Positions 50,274 through 60,944 of a stretch of 64,000 nt of DNA are shown here, in pieces. The notes below the pieces were generated by a model. The model was not told the DNA's origin. It searched no databases and saw nothing but the letters and a program-made list of their open reading frames with translations. Position numbers and translations under genes: made by a program. The stretch covers positions 248,001 through 312,000 of the forward strand of contig JBAMDO010000013.1 of the NCBI GenBank assembly GCA_037074765.1, given 5' to 3'. The DNA is from Mansonella perstans. Its lineage: Eukaryota; Nematoda; Chromadorea; Rhabditida; Onchocercidae. Numbering within the stretch: the stretch's first letter is position 1; every line of letters begins with the position of its first letter.

Positions 50274-53106
50274 CTACTTATGCGAATTACTGATGATGGA
50301 GTTTTGTTTCTGGAATTGTTCTGCAGCCAATTTTTCAATAGCTTTCAATCGCTTCGAATAAGGCCATGAATCACCAACAAAATCACCGTTTACTGCAATA
50401 AACTCCGACTTCAGATCACCTAAAGCATTGCGTATCTTTAAATTTGTTGCAATTGATGCGTTCAGGTATTGGCGTGCTCCTTCCAAATATTCCGGAGAAC
50501 TGAAACTGGAATGAAGTTTTCAACGATCTAGTAATGAAAAACTTTTTAGCTTAAGACTCGATCTGTTATCCATTTTGAAACATAATATTTAGAATCTATT
50601 ATATAGTGAATTAATCTGATTAAAAACTTTTTCAGAACTGATATCTTCATTGAACTTTTTCGCCGTTCTGAGAACAATAACTTTTTTGGTATTCTGGAAC
50701 CTACATCGCAGCAAACAGAAATATGGTTATCCATCTAATGCATTTATCATTTACCAAATGGTGGTCAGTGGGAGAAGACAATGAATCTGAAGAAGTCTGA
50801 TAATCTTACGCTTTCATAATTCATTTCCTCGATTTTCCAACACTGTGGAAAATATACGGTAAACAGCAAAAAAAGATGCATTGTCCAGCACAATATTTTA
50901 AATGTATCTTCTACATTTTTGTAAACACAGTAATAAAAGAAAAACTAAAACTAAAAAAATATTGAAAAAATTCCAATTTCTGTAAACAGTAATAAAAGAA
51001 AAATTACTCAGCACAAGCATCGTAGTCTAGTGTCATCTCACTTTGTGAAAGGAAGCTTCTCAAGGCATTCCGAAAAATAATTATTGCCAGTGGCATCAAT
51101 ACTGCTAAAGAACCATATGATACGATGCGACCATAATACATCAAAGACTTAAAAGATAAACACACAACACTTGATAACAAAATCCACATGGAAATAGGTG
51201 TCAAAATAAATCGGCGGCTGAAAATGTGATCAGTGAACTCAGACTTAATTATTTTATATTCTAAATCAAACCTTGCTCATATGACTAAAAATACAATTTT
51301 TAAAGCCAAAATAAAATCTTGAATAGAATACTGTAAAATATTAGCATATAAAAATTACTGCAAGGAAGAAAAAGCTGAATGATTTAATACCTATTAGCCC
51401 TTAGTAACTCGCGTCGGATAAGAAAGCGTCGAGCTGCTTCTGAAAGAACATAGTCATCAAATACATGTTTTCCAGTATCCGTTGTAGTATCCAAAAATTT
51501 CCTCTTGCTATAAATTAAAGCCATTATAACTTCGTGAGATGAAAATTTGAAGTTTCCAAGTATGATAAAAAAAGCAATTTACTCAACTATTATAAAACAA
51601 AAAAAATCTGTAAATTTTGTAAAATCTACTGATTTGCACCAATCGTCAAAAAGTTTCATCACGTCACGAAAAAAGTAGATTCAAAGGTTAAAAACAAGCA
51701 ACCCTATCGAGAGGGAAACTTTTTTAGATTAAATACAAACCTTGAAAATAAATCTTTCGTTTTAATACTAACTATATGTTTCATTTGTGGCAATTCGGAT
51801 AAATTCTTTGCTACGGCACGCAAAGGTAGCAGTAGTTCAAAACCATTTCTAAAATAAAAACCTCCGCGCCACTCTGGATTCAGTGAATCGGTCACGGCAA
51901 TATCGGTCTATAGAAAAACTAAGCAGGTTATTTTGGAAGCAATAAATACATAACCAAGATGTATGCAGATTTATTTCAAAAATCAGTTTTGACTTTTTTA
52001 ATTTAACTATTTAGAATTAAGATTTTCATGTTAAATACCATGTACTAAAATCAGATGAAATTTGGAGAAATCAATGACAATGCCAAACAATAGCTGAATC
52101 ACTGACTTAAAAAATTTTATCCTGCTCAGTGACTGGAAAATGGGTAAAATCGTGCAGGAATATAAAAATTAATTATTAAGAATTAATTTGTTAACATCTG
52201 AACAAAATGAACAAATTAAAATTATGAAGAGATTACTTTTACGATTCAAAATAAAAGAGAATAAAGAAAATTGCTTACATTAACTTTCATCAATAAATTC
52301 TTCAATTTGTCCAATTCACTTTCTACCATATTCACTATTTCATCAGGAACATTGTAGGCGATAGTTCTCCTTCCCAAATCAATCCTTAATTAGAAATTAT
52401 CAATAAAAAGCAACAGAAATAAGTACACGTGGCCAAAAGAACTATCAGGCATGGATTTCTTGATTTTTTTTTTTACAAGACATTTTCTTACAGCAAGAAA
52501 TAATAATAAAAAAAAGAGAAATATCTTTGGGAATGAACATTTCGATCTATTTTAAATCCAAATTTAAAATTTGCTTCTATAAATAGTCTTTTAAAGAGTA
52601 AATGAGATCATTGATATTATATATTCCAAAGCTAACAAGCAATATTTTAAACTATTTTCTGCTATCAGTATTCTCTATAAATTATTCTCTGCTATCAGTA
52701 TTCTCTATTCTCTGTTATCAGTATTCTTTATAAACTATTCTCTGCTATCATTATTCGCTATAAATTATTCTCTGCTATCATTATTCTCTATAAACTATTC
52801 TATGCTATCATTATTATTCTCTATAAACTATTCTCTGCTATCATTATTCTCTATAAAAGTGATAAAATTCACGAATTACACAATTCTAAATTCTTTTGAA
52901 CACAGAATTAAATTATAGATTGAACTAAAAAGGATACCAAAGAGACATTACTAACCGATCAAAATTATTACTGTTTTTGACATTAATTATCATTAGCATT
53001 AATTAAAGACTTACAAGCCATTATGGAATGCTAGCATTATACTAGGATATGCGCTTATGCCGATAATAGCAGCTGTCTGTAACATTCGCTTCTCCCACTT
53101 TGACAT
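50274..53106 (-). CDS. TMEM177: TMEM177-like membrane protein, upstream copy (A)
   Basis: Six minus-strand exons, all phases consistent: 53106-53015, 52384-52279, 51907-51741, 51507-51391, 51217-51008, 50499-50274; 305 residues (human about 311). It begins MSKWEKRMLQTAAIIGISAYP, a short first hydrophobic segment. The middle contains DSLNPEWRGGFYF, VLSEAARRFLIRREL, then two membrane spans (ISMWILLSSVVCLSF and SYGSLAVLMPLAIIIF), and the C-terminal domain starts EGARQYLNAS. The domain order matches TMEM177, a mitochondrial inner-membrane protein that stabilises newly made COX2 with COX20. Copy A differs from copy B in exon structure: the A exons at 51907 and 51507 correspond to one B exon. The first intron holds a minisatellite. 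Confidence 0.78.
52651..52856. repeat. minisatellite of about 30-bp units in the first intron of TMEM177-A
   Basis: Roughly seven degenerate copies of a unit containing attctctgctatcattattc followed by tctataaact. Some copies are shortened. Confidence 0.9.
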
Positions 53107-53488
53107 CACGTGACCTTAAAATAACTACGTATAAACCGGTGCCAAATCTCATCCATGGTAAACGAGCCAAGCCTCTCCACAATTCCTTTCTGTTTACAAT
53201 TTATATTTCGAACCAAGCAGACTGATCATCGTGACAAATCGTGAATAAACCAATGAGTGGAAAAGGAGTAAAGACTTGAAATTTAAGTTCACAGTTATGG
53301 TGTTGTTATGTGGCATATGATGCAGTTCCGAAAGGGTAACGTGAGTCACGTAAACGTAAAGAGATATTAGTATATATGAAGGTGCGTAAGATAACCTTGA
53401 TTATAAAGTCTAACTTTGATCGCATTCCATAATTCTTGTGGGTCGTTAAAATGTTTAATAGTTATTTTGTAGAAATTGTTGTACTATC
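53107..53488. promoter_or_regulatory. shared divergent promoter region
   Basis: The 382 bp between the start codons of TMEM177-A (-) and IGBP1 (+) must contain the start regions of both. A palindromic TCACGTGA E-box-like octamer lies at 53106-53113, touching the TMEM177-A start codon, and gtcacgt recurs near 53346. Factor binding is inference. An acceptor (attttgtag) ends at 53472, 17 bases before the IGBP1 ATG. Confidence 0.45.
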
Positions 53489-56182
53489 ATGAACGATGTC
53501 GATCAAAATGATGTTTTACTACGACATAAATTTGAATTTTGCGCAGATATCATCAAGAGATTGAAAAATGGGGAGCAAAGTACAAAGGATTTACAGGTAA
53601 AGTTAAATTTATAGGTGAAGTTAGATTTATAGGTAAAGTTAAATTTATAGGTGAAGTTAGATTTACAGGTAAAGTTAAATTTATAGGTGAAATTAGATTT
53701 ACAGGTAAAGTTAAATTTATAGGTGAAGTTAGATTTACAGGTAAAGTTAAATTTATAGGTGAAATTAGATTTACAGGTAAAGTTAAATTTATAGGTGAAG
53801 TTAGATTTACAGGTAAAGTTAAATTTATAGGTGAAATTAGATTTACAGGTAAAGTTAAATTTATAGGTGAAGTTAGATTTACAGGTAAAGTTAAATTTAT
53901 AGGTGAAATTAGATTTACAGATGAAGTTAGGAAGTTAGAGATAGACAGTTTATTTTTTTAATTCAAATGAGGCAGTATACCGTACTCAAAATCACGAAAT
54001 TATTTATTTTTCTTGAATTGAAAAGATTTTTAATAAGGTGAACAATTTTTGCAGGACGAATTGAAGCAATGTGAAGAGAAATTAAAACTTTTGACAAAGG
54101 AAGTATCGGCCCTTTCGTTGTTTAGTTATAATGAAAGTGTTGACGAATTACCAACTAGTTCGTTGAATTATTTATTTTTACCATATTATTTGGCTATCGT
54201 AACACAAAGTGTTATCGTTGGACCAGAGGAACGTCTTTTATCTCTAGATCGCGCAAAGGTTAACTTTTTTAAAGCTACGAATAAATGGTTCAAATTAGAT
54301 TTTTTTCTCGAATCCGAAAAAACATTTAAATCAAAAATATCGGCAGATTTTCGAGCATAATTCTGAGCGATATCTAAAAAGGTATGTGAAAATTAGTTGA
54401 AAAGGTGTAACTGAGATATTTCATTGCTTTTCCTAGTTGTTTAAAGGTTTTCTTCTGTTTTCTTTTTGTTTAAAACATCTTACACATGTACCATCGAACA
54501 AATAGTAAACCTTGAAAGACATTAATTGTATTTAGAAACGTGCAATTTTTTTATGATAATCTTTTCAGATATATTTACGAGACTTTTTGGGAAGGTTGAA
54601 ATCATATAATATTATCGACTTTGATTTGTCTGGATTGAGTGAAGATAGTCGGAAAAAGGAAACAGAAAAACGGAATTATGACTATCTCGCTAAACAGAGG
54701 GAATTAAAATTGCGACGATTCCAACAGGAAAAGGAGTTAGAAAATTTAGTGGGAAATTCGGAGTCCGAATTATATTCATATACAGATGACGACGGGCTAA
54801 TGGTTAGTATAGTTTTATTTAAGAAATTATTCTGGTTAAGGATTCTAATATTTATTGGTTTGTTTCATGCACTAGTTTGGATTATAATTTACTGGCGCAT
54901 AGGAAATATTAGATAAAGAGAGAAGATGACATCATTTATCGAATTAATTTTTGCGTACTCATACAGTTAAGAGCTCAATCCAAAGAGATGGAATTACAGA
55001 ATCGAATAATATTTTTAGAAATAATAGTTAGTAACATTTTTCTATTCAAAAATTAACCATCAGTTTTTCAATTTTTATGCTTATAGTTTTTATTTTTCTT
55101 AGCGAAAATTGATTATAAATCGTTTGCGTCTTGCTGCAATGAAAAGTGTGGATGAAATGGGGCAAATTGATCAAGAGAGAGTAATGGTAGAGCATATGTT
55201 GAAAGTCCGAGCGGGGCAAACTGGAATTTCACCGGAACGACCGAGTATGTTTTTTTTACTTTCATCCTGGAATTCAAATAAGTTTAAGGGTCAGTATAAT
55301 TAACTATTAATTGATGCATTTCTACTTCACTGAACTATAATGACTAGAGCATTAATACGAAAACAGCGATTGAATAAATGGCATCATTTTAAGTGAAAAT
55401 TATATCATTAAACAATTATTTTATTTATTATTGATTTGTAGTGAACACGTATATATCAACGCCATACATAATAGCTCGAGATAAAGCGCAAAAAGAAGTT
55501 TTTGGTTTGGGATATCCAAGTATACCGACGATGACTGTAAATGAATGGTATGATGACATGATGAAAAATGGAAGGTAATGTAGATCTTATTATGCTCTTC
55601 TGATATCGTTGCTTAAGATATTATGAAACAGAAATCAAAAAGTGACTATAAATGAATGGTATGATAGCATAATGGAAAACAGAAGGTAATATAGATTTTA
55701 CTATGTCACTTCTGATATCCGTTGCTTAAGATGTTATAAATCAGAAAATGTGCTGTTGCATTATTAAACTCGCATTATATTTTAGAACAAGTTGCAGAGT
55801 TAAAAAAAAATCATCGTCGAAATGAGTAGTTTTTCAGATTTGGTGCACTAAATCCAAACTCATCTGAAAACGATTTCGACTCAAGCATTGTAGACGAAGA
55901 AACAGTAGAGGAACAAGAACGCGCTAGGCTTCAAAGATGGGATGAATATAAAGATTGTATGTGGTATCGCATTTTGGTGGGAATGAAATTTGTATTACTT
56001 AGTTGATATAAATCTTATTTCATATTTCATTATGTCGCGATTTACCTTCTAGCACAAATGCAGTTAGGGATCAGGCACTTGGTAATGACACTACATGAAA
56101 GAAGTTGAAATGATATAAATTTATCGAAGATTTTGTTTCAGATCATCGTCGTGGTTGGGGAAACATGCATAATAAAGGCTAA
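53489..56182 (+). CDS. IGBP1: IGBP1/alpha4/TAP42, PP2A-associated regulator
   Basis: Exons 53489-53596, 54055-54258, 54569-54802, 54967-55026, 55103-55244, 55442-55574, 55838-55956, 56142-56182; 346 residues (human 339). Recognised from the all-helical TAP42 fold: FLPYYLA, then EERLLSLDRAKIYLRDFLGRL, basic helices with KQRELKLRRFQQEKELE, RLRLAAMKSVDEM, the PTMTVNEWYD motif, and the C-terminus YHRRGWGNMHNKG, matching the TAP42 ending with Trp-Asp...Arg-Gly-x-Gly-Asn. The protein binds and stabilises free catalytic subunits of PP2A-type phosphatases in the cytosol. Intron 1 is a 36-bp repeat array derived from the exon boundary, and a duplicated copy of the sixth exon's 3' half lies at 55632-55685. 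PHAX follows 0.9 kb downstream. Confidence 0.9.
53597..53920 (+). repeat. nine tandem 36-bp units made of AG/GT splice-like junctions
   Basis: The array starts exactly at the first IGBP1 donor. Each 36-bp unit is two related 18-bp halves, gtaaagttaaatttatag and gtgaagttagatttacag (or gtgaaatt... in alternate units, giving a 72-bp higher-order period). Every half begins like a donor and ends like an acceptor. Exon 1 itself ends ggatttacag, so the array looks like an expansion of the exon-intron boundary. Confidence 0.95.
55632..55685 (+). other. duplicated, potentially alternative IGBP1 exon
   Basis: About 110 bp covering the end of exon 6 and its donor (55534-55644) is repeated at 55645-55752. 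The second copy is preceded by an acceptor (gaaacag at 55631) and ends in a donor (aggtaata at 55686). The 54-nt stretch is open in the right frame, enters and leaves in phase 2, and would add 18 residues including INEWYDSIMEN. Whether it is used is unknown. Confidence 0.7.
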
Positions 56183-57077
56183 AAAGGATTTCTCGATTCG
56201 TGTAGAACTGGAATGCAGTTCTCCCATTAATAATTTGAATATTGCTATGGATTACTTTTTCTACTCATATTTTCAAACTGCTATTTTTTCAGCGTTTTTT
56301 AATTTGTAGATTGCATTCAGTAGTTCGTTTCAGTTTTTGTTTAGATTTCCGAAACTATTTATTTTGTAATAATTTTTGTATCAGTTTTATCTTTGCAAAC
56401 GTAGATTTTTGTATGGAAGATTTGCAAGTTTTCTGTTGCATGAAAAAATTTTTCCAACTTATATATTTGCCATGTTATTTTACTTTCATAATTGTAAGAA
56501 AAATGTGTGTCTGAGAAATAACTTGTTCTAAATATCAGTTTTATTTACTTCATGGATTTTATCCATATTATACTTTCTTATGCTGTATATAAAAAAATTT
56601 CAAAAATTGACGATCTCTAATTTATACTTTTAAAATAATCACTTTCATAATGTGGTTCATTACCTTTCTTTTTACACATTAGACTATACAAATCCTTTTG
56701 CAGCATTTATTTCATGCTCGGGTTTTAAAGCTAAAGCTGTTTTTCAGAGGTTGCAGAGTTTATTTTTCTATTTTTTATTTATATTTGCAACGATAAACTG
56801 AATGCTGAGCACGAAAAATGAAGCTAATGTAGATCGGTCAAATTAAAATAGAGTGACTAACCATCGTATTGTATATAATATTAATGATGGTAGTTCTCAT
56901 ACATCAAGGTGACATGACTTCGTTATCTCGCTGTCATTTTCCACTGTAGAATTTTTTTTTTTGCTATTGAAACGAATGCTTACGTTTTCGGATTTTTTTT
57001 CCAATTTAAAAACGTAAATTTCGTTACTTGTTAATGTCACGTTAGCACCAGGGTTCATTTGCAATTAATTTCAGTAT
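56183..57077. other. gap between IGBP1 and PHAX
   Basis: AT-rich; the 90-residue open frame at 56242-56514 is Phe-rich and lacks any family signature. Ends with an aatttcag acceptor at 57074, three bases before the PHAX ATG, a probable trans-splice site. Confidence 0.5.
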
Positions 57078-59615
57078 ATGTATCGCGTGAACAAAAATTA
57101 CGAAGAATCATCGAGTGATGATGAAGGCCCTTCCTTGCGCAAGGAACAAAAATTGGACTCTGCGGATGATGCAATGAAAGACTGTAAAGCTGGAAGGTAA
57201 CATTTATTCGACTTCAGATGTCAGAACTGGTTGATGTTAAAAGATCTCAAAATTTTTAGGTAAAACTGAGTTGGACATTTGTTTTCAGCAAAGCCGCACA
57301 AATGTGGACTGATTTATTAGCTGAGCAAAGTCTCGCGGAAACTTTTTCGGATAAAGTTGGAGTATATCAAGGCAGAAATGATATGGTGGAACGTGGCATT
57401 GAAAGTTACATTCTTCCCGATGTACGATGCACCAATGATCAAGAAATGAGACAGATAGTAATGCCACTTTAATGATTTCTGTGTTTTTGCGTCAACTCCA
57501 AACTACATTATCCAATTTTATTACAAAATGTGTAAAACCTGAGAGAATAAAGAATAAGTTGGATTAGTGGTTTGAAATCGAGTGGATTAATTCTTATAAA
57601 AGTCATAAAAATTATTTGAAGTTAGATGTGGTGATCTCTGATTAGATGTAATGGGAGTATTCGAAAATTATTTTAGACTTTTCACTGCACAAAATTTGAG
57701 AAGCATTTGATTCTACTTAAAGGTCATAAGTATTCTAGAAAATTATTCAGTTTCATTTGTACTATCATCTATATTGTAGAATCGTGAAATCTTATCAGCT
57801 GCAAATGATAGCGAACCATTCGATTTTATCGCTGACGAAGAAAAAATTGGGAGGTTTTCAGAGACGGTATGGTTGCCTTTTTCTTGTAAACTTTTCCTTG
57901 TTTTTACTAGTTCATATTTTCAAAAGCAGTTATGAACGGATTGATGGATATTGCCAATAAAAATTTTTGTATTTTAACCAAAAATGTTTTTCAGTATGAA
58001 AGATGTCCACGTACATATGGTGATGGGTCAGAAATTCGCAATAAACAAGGATCAGTAAGTTTCAGTGATCAGGAAGGAAACAGCAAACAGTTACAGAAAC
58101 ATTTTGCTTTCATGTCACAGAGTAATAGAAAACGGAGACGAAATAACTATGATCCAAATACGAGTTTGTTTTATGTATTATGATTGAAATTCCTCAACAT
58201 GTTAGCTGCTATTCGTTGAAAAATGATATGATAATTACATTACAATTTATTACAAATTAATCGAATTTTTTGTGCTTGCAATTTAAGTTTATTCGTTAGT
58301 AAGTTTTGCAACTAACAGCAGCTAAAAGCTTTTTTTTTGGTATAGAAGTTGTAGTAAGCTGAATGCAGAGCTTCATGAAGTTCGCTTTAAAAAGATACAG
58401 GTAAGTTTTTGGCTTAACTTCAGAGAATGGTAATCGAGTAGCCAAGAACAAAAAAAATGTACATATTGCTTTGAATCGTCGAAGAGGTGATGTAAATTCA
58501 ATTTCACTGTCAACTAGTGATGATTCTTTGGATTTATTGTCGACAGCGGAATTTCCACTAGATATTAGTGTCGATGAATTGGCTGATCGTATCGTAAGAG
58601 CACTGGGCGAACGGAATGGAAAATTTTTGCAGAGGCTAGTGTCTTGCAAATTTTATTTGACAGAATATGTGCTCAAATTTTAATCCGGAATGGAGCTGCT
58701 TAAGAGATTAAAAAGCAAAAACAGGCTAATTAGACGCTGCTGGAATTCCGTGATGAACGGCCCTTTTATTTTGGCAGTGGTATCTTCATGACTTGAAGAA
58801 ATCGAAATTTATGGAGTGATTATAAATAATGCTTTAAGAGATTAGCTCATCTATTCGTGTCTTTAACTTAGCTTTGATTTGGTGGCTGAAGTTTGCATTT
58901 TTAATAGTTTTTATAGGCAAACTAATTTGTACGAATTATTCAGTAGTCACATACTTCGAACCCTTTGTTGGCTCCTTTCCTGAAAGTTGTTTTCTGATCG
59001 GAAGTTATTGCAGAGTAATAGTTGAAATTGGAAAAGAAAAAGCCCTAGAATTATTTGAAGCAACACGGGGAATAGAAGCATCCGGTGGTATGATGACTGC
59101 TGATAGTACACGTCGACGCACTCCCGGTGGCGTCTTCATGACATTATTCAAAACAGATCCAGACGTCTTACCTGTACTAAAGGTTGGATATTAATTTTTA
59201 TTTCTGAATAGAGACTAATCCTAGTATTTATCACAATATGGTAAGGTGAGAATTATGCTTGTCTTGCACTGAAATTAAATTTTTCCTTGCCAAAAGTAAG
59301 TATTTGCAATTACGAAAATAATCATAGATTTGGTAAGCGGCATACTGATTTATCAACCAAAATTCAGTTTGTTTTCGTAAGATTAGAAGTTTCTGTTTTA
59401 TTTTTATTTTTTACTTTATATGGTTCAAGAAGTTGCACTGAATGTATAGGTTGAAATTCCTCACGTTTTAGGAGAAAGTATGCAATCTGCAAAAAGCCAC
59501 TGCTCGAGAAATAAGAACTGCAAGACGGAAAGAAAAAAGAGAAGCGGCGAAAGCATTTAATAGTGTGCATAGAAATGTAGATTTTATTGGAATTACAAAA
59601 TTTTCTTCGAGATAA
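57078..59615 (+). CDS. PHAX: PHAX, phosphorylated adaptor for RNA export
   Basis: Exons 57078-57196, 57289-57457, 57780-57866, 57995-58163, 58424-58634, 59014-59182, 59472-59615; 355 residues. The acidic N-terminus (ESSSDDEG) is followed by MWTDLLAEQSLAETFS, matching the PHAX block that follows its acidic region. A basic NRKRRR stretch comes next, then the RNA-binding domain: LADRIVRALGER, VIVEIGKEKALELFEAT, ASGGMM and the signature RRRTPGGVFMTLFK. The C-terminal tail is basic. PHAX links capped snRNA and cap-binding complex to CRM1 for nuclear export. The intron after 58634 starts with GC. The joint between 58163 and 58424 is my best choice: ending at 58153-58180 with other phases is also possible. 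The ATG is three bases after a tttcag acceptor. Confidence 0.85.
58635..59013 (+). other. GC-AG intron in PHAX
   Basis: The only junction that keeps frame and aligns gap-free with PHAX across QR/VIVEIG is AG followed by gctagt; the acceptor is ttgcag. The nearby GT (gtgtct) gives an immediate stop in the next exon. Confidence 0.75.
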
Positions 59616-60944
59616 AAATAAAAATACATGATCGAGAGATTGAGAGAAGTTTTAAATATTGTTTTGGAATGGGCAGGTTAATAGGAGATGGTAAAAAAGT
59701 GCTGGAATTAGAGATTTTAAAATTTTTCATATTTTTGCAAATACTGACAAGTATTAGCTCTTCAGAACTTTTTGAAAGTCAGAGATGGCGATTCTTTATT
59801 TTAAGGTCGAAATGTTGGAAAAATTGCCGACATCATCAGAAGTGTTATTGAAAACAGTCAATGAAGAAAAGTCCTCTCCAACATGACGATTAGCCCGTAA
59901 AGTCTACACTTTTCTCAGTGGAAAGAATTTTGTTGCATTACTTTGTTCTGTACATAGTTTTAATTATTTTAGTATTTTTCATTTTATTCATTGCCATTTT
60001 TTTAGGTTTGTATTAATATTAAATATCTATTTTAATAGGAACTGTTGAACTACTACTTAACATTATGTAAGTTTTATTTTAATTTTAAGTAAGACGAAGA
60101 GGAAAAAACACTTTAGTTTTTGTTAAAGTTTTATTATTTGACTTCAGAAACAGATATTTCTGTCAGAATCAGGTTATTTCATAATTTATTGTTTCTGTAG
60201 AAAAGATAAAATAATTTGCTGTGGGAGTGTTTATTTAGCAGTAAAGATATATTTCGAAGTTTTAATGCAGATAGCATAAAGCCCTATTAGATTTCAGCTA
60301 TTAGTTGATGTTATCATGTAGAGTCAGATCGTATCATTTCAGCGGTAAATATTAAATATATTTATTTGAACTAAAGGTCGTCGTGTTAGAGGCTTATAAT
60401 AATATCAACTGATAGGCAAAAATTCTAAATGATGAATGAGTGAATTGTGTGAAAACGAAGTAATATTTTTACTGGGCTTGAAAAATGATGCAAGTTAAAA
60501 TAAATATTTGCTAATTTTCTGCTACCATTCAATGGAATCCATATTATTAGCTTCAATTTCTTGTAAATTGACATTTTATCCTTCACGATTGCAATTATGG
60601 AGTGTTTTCCCTTCTGTCATTTTGTTCTTATTCTTTTTAGACATTCATGCTGCTTAAGTTTTATCCATTTTCCTAACTTCTATGCGGAATTAAATATATT
60701 GTTGTTGAGATCTGTTTCTAGTTTCCAAGCAAGGAAGGATATGTAAAAGAAAACAGTTACGAGGATCTGCGCAGAGGAAGTAGTACTGAAGTTAGATACA
60801 GACCAATTTGCAAGAAGTATCGTGGTCTCTTCATTTCTCATAATTAAGATTTATGACTTACTGTGGTGCCTCTGGATTATATCCGAAGCTTCATGATTTT
60901 TGTGGAAGATTTTCACTGTTCCTAGTTTCAGAGTTTTCAAGGAT
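59616..60944. other. intergenic between PHAX and terminal gene
   Basis: AT-rich; no exon recognised. Ends with a ctagtttcag acceptor at 60931, 14 bases before the next ATG. Confidence 0.5.

Noticed and set aside
53539..53961. 140-codon open frame with a 12-residue repeat (KVKFIGEVRFTG-like)
   Set aside because: It is the intron repeat array read in a frame other than that of exon 1; 36 bp is a multiple of three, so one frame stays open by construction.
55632..55685. Calling the duplicated IGBP1 exon a constitutive coding exon
   Set aside because: The eight-exon model without it already matches the family; use of the copy needs transcript evidence.
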